Assembly: GCA_016931935.1 (NCBI GenBank)
Contig: JAFGDW010000053.1
Location: forward strand, 1-34,317
Direction of reading: 5' to 3'
Length of the DNA: 34,317 nucleotides
Source: Candidatus Zhuqueibacterota bacterium
GTDB lineage: Bacteria > Zhuqueibacterota > Zhuqueibacteria > Thermofontimicrobiales > Thiofontviventaceae
Shown here in pieces: positions 24,341 through 33,000 of this stretch. The first letter of the stretch is position 1. Every line of letters starts with the position of its first letter. The notes under the pieces were generated by a model, which saw only the letters and a program-made list of their open reading frames with translations, did not search any database and was not told the origin of the DNA. The translations under genes and the position numbers were made by a program.

Positions 24341-25588
24341 ATGCCGATAAATCCTAAAATTCTACAAGTCGGAAAACAACTACTTTCTCAATTAGCTGCC
24401 AAAATTCCTGCAACTGTATTTGGTATTGAAAAACAGAAATACATTGGTTTTGATATCGTTGGAACCCTGAGCAACGACCATAAGCTGATTCTCATTAAAT
24501 TTATGAACAGTATCCTGCTGCGCATGCGTGAGGTGGAGGCATCGGATGTCGACCTTGGTGGCTGGGCCTCAAAAAGCGCGGTTTGGTTCCGGATTCATGG
24601 CGATAAAAAGCCGTTTAAAGAATTCGGCGCATTTACGATTGATGAGTGCAGCATTCTTATACAAAGTTTAGTGATGGAATCCCAACGAACGGAATTGTAT
24701 GAAAATCGTAACCTCGATTTTTCCTATTCCTTCGATGTCGGAAACAACGGTACAGTCGCCCGTTACCGGGCCGATGCCTATCTCGATCTGGATTCGTTGG
24801 CGTTGAACATGCGTGCAATCAATACACAAATTCGGCCATACGAAGGTTTTGGCTTCGATAATCATGTAACACGAATTGTCAGCCTGGCACATACAAAAGA
24901 AGGTTTAATTCTTGTCACCGGCATTACTGGCTCTGGTAAAAGTACCACGCTCGATGCGATCGTTGATTTGAATAATCGAACCGTGGATGCTCACATCATT
25001 ATAATTGCCTCGCCGGTTGAATTTGTGCACGAATCAAAACGCTGTATCATTCGGCATCGAGAGGTTGGGCGCGATACCCAATCGTTCAAAAAAGGCACTA
25101 TTGAGGCATTACGGCAGGACCCGGATATTATCATCATTGGTGAGATGCGCGATCCGGATACGATTATTTCCGCGCTGGAAGTTGTGGATTCCGGGCACAA
25201 GGTTTTGTCCACTTTACACACGTCGTCCGCAGTGGAAAGTGTCGACCGTATTATCGCGGAAGTGCCACCGGTAGAACAGGAACGCGTCCGTTCCCGGCTA
25301 TCGGACGTCTTGCGTTGCGTTATTTCTCAAAAACTGGTACCCACTCGCGACGGCCGTCGTGTATTGGCCAAAGAAGTGATGGTGGTGACGCCATCGGTAC
25401 GGGCGGCAATAAAAAATAATAATATTAATGAAATATATCAGATGATCAGCGAAGGTAGCAAAGTGGGAATGAACACGATGGAACAGGATCTGAAACGCCT
25501 GTACCTCGAACGAAAAATTGCAATTGAAACGGCATTTAGCTATGCCAATAATAAACGGCGAATGCAACAACTCATTCAGCCGATGTAG
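24341..25588 (+). CDS. pilT: PilT-like retraction ATPase with altered Asp box
   Basis: This 415-residue GspE-superfamily ATPase has Walker A GITGSGKST (194-202), Walker B DPDIIIIGEMRD, His box STLHTSSA and the PilT-type C-terminal stretch VRAAIKNNNINEIYQMI, in the place of AIRNLIRE. The segment after the first core strands, EFVHESKRCIIRHREVGRDT, is PilT-like, and the zinc cysteines of PilB are absent. Usual members read EDPIEFVH here; this one reads ASPVEFVH, so the two acidic residues of the Asp box are lost. The N-terminal ~75 residues before the DVDLGG segment (the place of PilT's ASDLHL) are longer than in simple PilT. It probably drives retraction or a second motor step; the Asp-box change may alter its activity. 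Confidence 0.86.
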   Translation: MPINPKILQVGKQLLSQLAAKIPATVFGIEKQKYIGFDIVGTLSNDHKLILIKFMNSILLRMREVEASDVDLGGWASKSAVWFRIHGDKKPFKEFGAFTIDECSILIQSLVMESQRTELYENRNLDFSYSFDVGNNGTVARYRADAYLDLDSLALNMRAINTQIRPYEGFGFDNHVTRIVSLAHTKEGLILVTGITGSGKSTTLDAIVDLNNRTVDAHIIIIASPVEFVHESKRCIIRHREVGRDTQSFKKGTIEALRQDPDIIIIGEMRDPDTIISALEVVDSGHKVLSTLHTSSAVESVDRIIAEVPPVEQERVRSRLSDVLRCVISQKLVPTRDGRRVLAKEVMVVTPSVRAAIKNNNINEIYQMISEGSKVGMNTMEQDLKRLYLERKIAIETAFSYANNKRRMQQLIQPM

Positions 25589-25761
25589 AATTAATAGGGA
25601 CTGGTGAATGTTGAGTTTTATGTTTTAAAAGGTGATAACCGTAATAGTTCAGCAGTCTCAGGAACACAGCACACCAACCGGGAACGCTAAACTTTGAACA
25701 TCTGAACAGATACTAATAATCTGATTTAAACTTCAACACTCAACCTTCAAAATTTCATCAT

Positions 25762-27819
25762 ATGGCCAAAAAGAAGAAAAAAACAAAAGTCCAGGGAAAA
25801 CTGGCAATTGGTATCTGTGTCGATGGATTGTATCTTCGAGTTGCCTGTCTGCTCAAGCGTAAGGATGGCATCCACATTATTGATGCGCAGAATGTTGCCC
25901 TGGCCGGCCCAATCGAATCGGCAGAAAATGCTCATGCACAGGCAGAAGGGTTGGGACTGGAATGCCTGGCAGGAGAGAGTTTCGATCTTGAAAGCGATGA
26001 TCTCGACGGCTCTGCACTGGATTTGAGCGCTGAATTTGGAGAGGTTGAATCCAATATTAAAGTCGATAGCAAAGGCAATTTATCCGGGCCAGCGAAAACG
26101 TCCAATATCAGCGAAAAATCCTTCGAGATGAGTCTACCGGACGACGAGGGCGATAATGATGCAGATGCCATGCCGATCGACCTGGAATTTTTGCTGGAAG
26201 AGAACGAAAATTCACCGCTGACATCAGAAGACAGTGATAACATGTCCGACGGAAACGGATTTGAGATGCTGGATATGGACATGGAAATGGAGATGGAGCC
26301 GGAAGGTGACGATATTGCCATCGATATTTCTGATTTCGAAGATGAAGAAGATGAAGGCACGGAGACCGATCTGCTCGCGAATCTTGAAGATGACGCACTT
26401 GATGTGACATCACTCGATATTACGGATGAATTAAAAAATGAGCGGATAGCCCAGGCAAAACGCATTGCGAACAAAGAAGACAATGCCTCAATCTTAATGA
26501 ACCTGCTCAACCGTTATCCCGGACGTAATTTTGAAATAGCAATCAGTTTGCCTGAACCGCAGATCTACTATTCATACTTCGAATCTGACTGGGGATTAAG
26601 CGGCCGCAAGTTAAAGACCAAAATTAGCCAGGAATTGTTTAAAGAACGTCCCGATTCTGAAACAATTAAACCGGAAGCAATCAACGCCTTGCCGCTTGCG
26701 GATGGTCATCTCATGGCGGTTGTTCGGGAACCGGAAATTGGCATTCTTAATTTACTGGAAATGGTTCGCATATCTTCCGAACGGCGGTTGCCGAAAATTT
26801 CCGTGGTCGAAAGTGTGGAAATTTCGCTGGTCAATCTTATAAAGAGCAATTATAATTTTGGCGAAGAAGAAATTTCCGTAGTCGTTTTTGTCGGAAATGA
26901 TTTTAGTCGGTTGATTTTTATGCGCGGCAATGAATTGTACCATATTTCACCAATTATTGGCGAAGGTATCGATTCGTTTCTGGTATTCGGTCATTCCTTG
27001 AAGGAATTGGGAAATACTATCCACAGCCGGTTATTACTGGAGCAAGACGATTTAAATTTGCCGACGATAAATAATGTTATCCTGGCCGGTGATGCATGTC
27101 GTGCTGAAATTAAAAATATGCTGAGCAGTTGGTTCACTGAAGATATTCATATTGAAGAATTGCAGTTTTCCAATTTTCAAAAGAATGAAGCCAATGCTGC
27201 AGTGCTTAAACATCTTAACCAGGTACCTGTTGCAGTGGGCGCAGCACTGCGCGCATTGGAAACATCCAACAAAGACCTCTATCATCTGGATTTAATTCCC
27301 AATAAAATTAAAGAATCACAGAAAGTTTTCAAATTAGGACCGATCGGCTGGATTTTATTGGGATTAATACCAGGAATGACTTTTTATATGACGACCCACA
27401 TAAGTCAAATGGATGCGCAAATAAAAACGCTGGATGCACGATATCAATTCCGAAAAGTGGAGCTGGAAGAGTTGCAGCACTACCAGGACCTTGTTGATGC
27501 GGCTTCGAAAAAATTGTCATATTATCAAACGACCTTTGGTGTTCTTGATTCGATGGTGGCCGGAACAAAAACCTGGAGTGAATTTTTGAAAAAAACAGCA
27601 GTCAGCGCCAAAAACATCGGGGGTATCTGGATTACAGAATTGAGTTTTATGGACAATTACAAAGCAAGCGTAAAAGGGTACTCATTATTCCGGAATAAAA
27701 TTTCACCATTTACGGAATCACTGGGAAATGCATCACTAAATCAGGTGCAAGTTCAGGATATTCGCGGAAAAGACATTTATTATTTTGAAATTGAAGCGCG
27801 AGTTCCGGTTCGCAATTAA
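25762..27819 (+). CDS. PilM-PilN fusion with long acidic insert
   Basis: This is a single 685-residue chain. The start, GKLAIGICVDGLYLRVA, looks like the first beta-hairpin of actin-like PilM. A very acidic low-complexity stretch (about 54-232, with runs such as DMDMEMEMEPEGDD) comes next, then the remaining PilM-like core (EIAISLPEPQIYYSYFES, SVVESVEISLVNLI, VVVFVGNDFSRLIFMRG, INNVILAGD). From about 510 the chain becomes PilN-like: DLIPNKIKES, a transmembrane helix (about 524-545), a coiled coil and a small periplasmic ferredoxin-like domain ending RVPVRN. PilM normally binds the cytoplasmic tail of PilN, so fusing them fixes the partnership. The ATG has no clear ribosome site. A lysine-rich start (MAKKKKKTK) precedes the fold. 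Confidence 0.8.
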   Translation: MAKKKKKTKVQGKLAIGICVDGLYLRVACLLKRKDGIHIIDAQNVALAGPIESAENAHAQAEGLGLECLAGESFDLESDDLDGSALDLSAEFGEVESNIKVDSKGNLSGPAKTSNISEKSFEMSLPDDEGDNDADAMPIDLEFLLEENENSPLTSEDSDNMSDGNGFEMLDMDMEMEMEPEGDDIAIDISDFEDEEDEGTETDLLANLEDDALDVTSLDITDELKNERIAQAKRIANKEDNASILMNLLNRYPGRNFEIAISLPEPQIYYSYFESDWGLSGRKLKTKISQELFKERPDSETIKPEAINALPLADGHLMAVVREPEIGILNLLEMVRISSERRLPKISVVESVEISLVNLIKSNYNFGEEEISVVVFVGNDFSRLIFMRGNELYHISPIIGEGIDSFLVFGHSLKELGNTIHSRLLLEQDDLNLPTINNVILAGDACRAEIKNMLSSWFTEDIHIEELQFSNFQKNEANAAVLKHLNQVPVAVGAALRALETSNKDLYHLDLIPNKIKESQKVFKLGPIGWILLGLIPGMTFYMTTHISQMDAQIKTLDARYQFRKVELEELQHYQDLVDAASKKLSYYQTTFGVLDSMVAGTKTWSEFLKKTAVSAKNIGGIWITELSFMDNYKASVKGYSLFRNKISPFTESLGNASLNQVQVQDIRGKDIYYFEIEARVPVRN

Positions 27820-27850
27820 TATGAATTTTGAATCGATGTGATGACGACAT

Positions 27851-28756
27851 ATGAAGATTCGTTCGACAGTCTCCTATCAGACACGTAATGTGATAACATT
27901 GCTTATTTTTACGCTCATCATTGGCAGTGTTGGCGGATATTATATGCTATTTAAATATCCGAAAAAAATTAAATTCTTTGAAACAGAACTGAAAAAAATT
28001 GATCAGAAGGTAAACGCACTTCAGGGAATTGAAACGCAGTTCGAAATGATTCAAAAACAGATTGAAGATGAGCAGGCCAAATTATCCGAACTGGACAAAC
28101 AGATTGTGACAGATATTTCGGCGGCTCAAACCTACACTTATATTAATCAGTTAATGAATTATTCCGGCGAATTTAAAATCGATATGATTTTTACCGGTTC
28201 AGGTGGAAATGGCGGCTACGGCTATAAAGTTTTCAATCTGCGCGGTGAAGGCTCATTTCACAATCTTTTCCGGTTCATCTGGTACATGGAACATGGGCCA
28301 CAAATCTATAAAGTTAAAAGTCTACAGCTTCGTGGTATGGAAAATCGTGATCCCGATACCGGTAAAACAGATTTAGTCGTTCCGTATGAAATGCAAATTT
28401 GGGCGATGTATGCGCAGATAAATGATTTGCCCGCTATTAAGCGACAACTCAACGATGTTCATTATACAAGTGTCAGCAGTTGTTTTACTCCTTATGTAAC
28501 GCGGGATATTCCGCGCAATGTGGATAATTTGCTGGAAGTGGAGCGCGCCGAATTGAAGGCCGTGATGCCGGATAAAGCATTTGTGGTTGATCAGGCTGGC
28601 AATGTTAGCATATTGGAGCCCGGTAGCAAAGTGTATCTTGGGTACGTAACACGAATCGATCCGATTAAGAACCAGGTGGAATTTACCCTGAACAAGGGTG
28701 GAATTGTTGAAAAATTTGTACTGGAATTAGGCTTTGGAAATGATGAATCGAAATAA
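27851..28756 (+). CDS. pilO: PilO-like alignment protein with PilP-like C-terminal tail
   Basis: This 301-residue protein has one N-terminal transmembrane helix (about 13-34), a coiled coil (about 36-85) and a PilO-type periplasmic domain (YTYINQLMNYSGEFKIDMIF to about 195). A second small domain follows from about 230: ELKAVMPDKAFVVDQAGNVSILEPGSKVYLGYVTRI and onwards, which resembles the beta fold of PilP/GspC homology regions that touch the secretin. Separate pilP is missing from the locus, so this tail may replace it; that is an inference. It follows the PilM-PilN gene by 31 bases, and the secretin gene follows closely. Confidence 0.75.
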   Translation: MKIRSTVSYQTRNVITLLIFTLIIGSVGGYYMLFKYPKKIKFFETELKKIDQKVNALQGIETQFEMIQKQIEDEQAKLSELDKQIVTDISAAQTYTYINQLMNYSGEFKIDMIFTGSGGNGGYGYKVFNLRGEGSFHNLFRFIWYMEHGPQIYKVKSLQLRGMENRDPDTGKTDLVVPYEMQIWAMYAQINDLPAIKRQLNDVHYTSVSSCFTPYVTRDIPRNVDNLLEVERAELKAVMPDKAFVVDQAGNVSILEPGSKVYLGYVTRIDPIKNQVEFTLNKGGIVEKFVLELGFGNDESK

Positions 28757-28783
28757 TGAATGGAAGAAATGGAAAGCATGCAT

Positions 28784-30004
28784 ATGAAAGCTCGAACTTG
28801 GATGATTGTATTCCTTGGGATCGTACTTGTTGCCCGATTTGCATCGGGGCAATCGCGATACAAGTATACCTTGCCAAAGGAAGTCGCCAGATCGCAAGCA
28901 GCGCCGGATGAAATCGTCTCCATGACCAAGACGATGCCGTTTAATCAGGCGATTGACATATTGAGTATCTTCAATAAAAAATTTCTCGGTAAAATTATTA
29001 TCGATCCGGAAGGCCGCACTTCTCCAATTGGGATCGATATCATACAGGAACACTGGATGGAGGCGTTCGAGCGCATTCTGAAGGCAAATGAACTTTGGTA
29101 CGAGGAATTTACCAATTATATCCAGATAATTCCGTTGTCGGCTATCAATGGTGGAGGGAGTAAGGAGGATGGAAAGATTAGCATCCTCTCGCGTGAAGTT
29201 GTGATCTCTGCCGTATTTTTCGAGGCAGATGACAGCCAACTGCGTTCGATGGGGTTGAGTTGGGATTTCCTGGGCGGCGAGATGTTTGATTTAGGGGCAC
29301 GCCAAACCGTTGCTGAAGGCCGCCCTTCGTATTTCGATGTCGAGCTGGACCCAATGCTGGATTTTGGAGACCTGCTATTATTTTTCCGGGCGCTGGAAAG
29401 CGACCAGATCGGCGAAATTGTTGCCAGTCCGCAAATCACTGTGCGATCAGAACAGCAAGGCCGGATACAGGTTGGCAGCGATATTGCTGTTACCATGCAG
29501 GATTTTGCCGGTAATTCCGTGACAAAATTTTTCTCCACCGGTTCAATCATCCAGGTAACGCCGGAGGTAATTAAACACGATTCGATTGATTTTATTCATC
29601 TGGAGTTGAAAATCGAACGTAGCAATACTGCCAGCGGAAGCGTTGGTTTGGAAATCAAGAAATCCGAAGCACAAACCGATATTCTGTTGCTCGACGGCGA
29701 AGAAACAATGATCGGTGGATTGTATGTAAATGAGGAAACAAAAAGCCGTGAAGGTGTGCCGGTATTGAAGGACCTCCCGTGGTGGTGCTTCGGGCTGCGT
29801 TATTTTTTCGGGTATGACACGAAAAGTACAATTCGTAAAGAGCTTGTAATTCTATTGCGAGCTGAACTCCTGCCAACGCTTCAGGAACGTATGGCTACCA
29901 AAAAACGACGGATGAACAAACAGCATCCAACGTTGCTTGAGCAGCGCATGAAGTTTAAAAAGCAGATGGAATTCTACCAAAAACAAGGAAACGCTTTGGA
30001 GTAA
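28784..30004 (+). CDS. pilQ: Compact PilQ-like secretin
   Basis: This is a short secretin of 406 residues if translation starts at ATG 28784. That start gives a clean signal peptide (MKARTWMIVFLGIVLVARFASG) with GGAAAG 7 bases upstream; in-frame ATGs also exist at 28760, 28769 and 28778. An N0/STN-like domain (about 50-117) is followed by the secretin domain (about 137-362). Signature elements are VVISAVFFEADDSQ, EIVASPQITVRSEQQG, a GSIIQVTPEV strand and EETMIGGLYVNEETKSREGVPVLKDLP. The basic 40-residue tail is unusual. PilQ proteins are mostly much longer because of AMIN and several N domains, which are missing here. It should form the outer membrane gate for the fibre. Confidence 0.88.
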   Translation: MKARTWMIVFLGIVLVARFASGQSRYKYTLPKEVARSQAAPDEIVSMTKTMPFNQAIDILSIFNKKFLGKIIIDPEGRTSPIGIDIIQEHWMEAFERILKANELWYEEFTNYIQIIPLSAINGGGSKEDGKISILSREVVISAVFFEADDSQLRSMGLSWDFLGGEMFDLGARQTVAEGRPSYFDVELDPMLDFGDLLLFFRALESDQIGEIVASPQITVRSEQQGRIQVGSDIAVTMQDFAGNSVTKFFSTGSIIQVTPEVIKHDSIDFIHLELKIERSNTASGSVGLEIKKSEAQTDILLLDGEETMIGGLYVNEETKSREGVPVLKDLPWWCFGLRYFFGYDTKSTIRKELVILLRAELLPTLQERMATKKRRMNKQHPTLLEQRMKFKKQMEFYQKQGNALE

Positions 30005-30016
30005 GGAGTGGGTACC

Positions 30017-33000
30017 ATGAAAAAATACACCATTACTGCCGGTTTGCTGTTATGCTGTGTCATGCTGCTCACCTGCGGAAAAAAGAAAGATGATAATCTT
30101 GTGGGTTCTACTGATCACCAGGTGGAAGCAATGCGAACCTCGCAACCATCCATTCTGGCAGATGGCAAATCATCATTATATATTACGGCGACTGTTTACG
30201 ATATCAACGGCGCCAAAGCCGATAGTCAGAAAGTTATGTTTGAAACCACCCATGGCACATTCGAAACTCCGTTCGGGAAACAACAGACCTACGGTATAAC
30301 GGATTACTGGGGTGAAACCCGGGTTGAATTGTACAGCCAGGCGAGTGTGGAAGATATCATGGCTGAAGTAACTGCAACGGTTATGCGTACAAACGTACGC
30401 ACCTTACCAAAAGCAACTGATGAAACTCCGCTATTGGTTGCCGTGAGAATTGAAGGCATGAATGGCGAACCACGCGCATTTACACCGTTGCGTAAAACAG
30501 TGACTACAGCCGCAAATTCCAAATCGATTCAAGTTTTATTTCTTGGCGTCACTGTGAGTGCGGAAATAGAAGAAACAGCAATCCCGGCGGATGGGCTTAC
30601 GCAAACGAAGGCTTTTATCAAGCTACGTCAAACATCCAATCAAAAGGGCATTTCGAGTGATGAAGTTTATATCAGTTTGAAAGAAGGCAAAGTGCAGTCC
30701 ACTGCATATACGAATTATCGCGGCGATGCCGAGGTGTATATAACGGCTGCGGACACAGCACTCACCGATACGTTAAAAGTTGAATATGGAAATACACTGC
30801 AAACTTCCACAACCGTTCAATATGTCTGGCCGATTTTGAAGCTGTCCACGGAAGAAACGCAAATTCCGGCAGATGGCAAAAGCAAAATTGCTCTGACGGC
30901 AAAGCTTGTGTCGCATGTGAACACGCCGATTGCAGGGGCAACTATTAAATTTACAGCCGATGCCGGTATTATTACAGGGCTGGCAACAACCGATAAGTAC
31001 GGCATTGCTACTTCGGAACTGGTCGCCGGAACCGAGCCAGTTTCCGCCGTAAAAGTAATTGCTCGGTTCCTGGAGCTAAGTGACACGGTTTCGGTTGCAT
31101 TCGGCTCGCAGGCACTGAATCGTATTGAATTTACCGATATGACAACAGAACCGTTATTACGTGATGGTGTTGATTCACGAACATTGGCAGTTAATGCATT
31201 TAATGAGCTCGATCAGCCGGTTCCCAACGCTGTCATCCGGCTCAGCGCGAATTATGGCGCTGTTCCGGACTCTGTGGTCACCGACCAAAATGGGCATGCC
31301 GAAGTTGAATTTGTCGCCGATAACGGGCAAAGTTCACTTTTAACGACAAATGCATTTAATGATGTCAAGCCAAAGGCCAAATCAATAAAAAAACGCGCCG
31401 CGAAAACTGCTGCTAAAATGTCGAGCTTCGATTCAGCGATCGAGTCCATCCAGGCACAATCACAGGATGTAACGGCGACAATTTTGGCAACAAAGGGATC
31501 GATTCAGGCGACACATACTGTCGATTTAAAAGGAATTAAGTTTGCGCTTAGTGCGACTCCGGATTCAATTAACGCGGACGGCGTTGCTTCAACATACATA
31601 AAGGCGATTGTAAAAGAGACAACGTCCAATCTTGCTGTCGTTGATCACGCGATTGGTTTTGCCTCTGATTTGGGAACAATTCCGACATTTGCCTATACCA
31701 ACGATTTTGGTGTCGCAATGATTTCATTTGTTAGCGCTACACAACCAGGTACTGCAACCATTACAGCCACGTGCGGAACGATTGAGGAAACAGTACCGGT
31801 GTATATGCTTGGCAGTTTGCCCAAGAAAATTTGGTTCATTTCTGAAAATGAAGATCCGCTTTTGCGAAACGGATCCGATTTTACGCTGGTGTCGATTGCT
31901 GTGGTCAATGATTTGAATCAATCGGCGCCGGATGTTATTGTTAATCTAAGTGCAACATACGGCAGTGTTCCTAAAACAGTATGGACGAATTCCGATGGCC
32001 AGGCATCATTTGCCTATACAACCGATAGCGGTGAATCGGATGGGAGCACAGTCATCACGGCATCGTGGGGAAATATTCAGAGTTCAATCACAATTCCGCT
32101 GCTGGGCATTCAGGTGAGTGCTTCAGCCGATCCTGATTCGATTTTGGCAGACGGCGTATCGAATTCAACAATTCGCATTGAAGTAAAACAGACAACCTCG
32201 CACATGGCAATTGGCGGCCAATGGATTTCACTGTCGACAGCGAGTGGGACAATTGCACCCTCAACATCAACAGATGCACAAGGGGTCGCCTATGCGCAAT
32301 ACACCTCGGGCACTACTCCGGGACTGGCGAGTGTTACCGTGGCTGTTGGTACGCTGGAACGTAGTGTTAATCTTTATCTTTTAAATCAACAACCGGCGTC
32401 GATTACCTTTGATCCCGATAGCGAACCCGTGTTGCGGGATGGCTTATCGACCAAAGATGTATCACTTACTGTGCTTGATGAACTCGATCAACCAGTGGCT
32501 AATTTCCCGATTCATTTGAGTACATCAGCAGGAAGTGTGCCCACACAAGTAATCACTGATAACGATGGCCGTGCGACATTCCAGTTCCGCACCGATGCCG
32601 GCACACTTGATGCAGATGCAACCATTACGGCTTCGAATGGCACATTACAGAATACGTTTACAATTTCGCTGATGGGACTCGTTGTTGATATCACTCCGGT
32701 CCCAGACACGCTTGCCGCTGATGGTGAAAGTACCTCAGAAATTCGTGTGGAAGTCAAACAACTTTCTACCAGTCTGGCAGTCACCAATTATCCGATCCGA
32801 TTTGCGGCGACGCTGGGAACAATTACGCCGACATCGACTACCGATGATTTGGGTGTAGCAACCGCGACCTATTCTGCAGGGGTTACTCCGGGAATATCGG
32901 TGATGACGGTAATCGTCGGTAAACTTGTGCTAACCAAAAATATTTTTCTGGTATCCGATGACCCGAATGATGTCGTGCTTACTGTGCAGTCAAATTATAT

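Noticed and set aside
25589..25761. Long-range inverted repeat GTTGAGT/ACTCAAC before the PilM-PilN gene
   Set aside because: Only 7 bp separated by more than 120 bases, in AT-rich DNA; this is expected by chance and no other signal supports it.
25932..26510. 192-codon reverse-strand frame, very rich in serine
   Set aside because: It is the antisense shadow of the acidic GAT/GAA-rich insert of the PilM-PilN gene; the Ser-rich bias follows from that composition.
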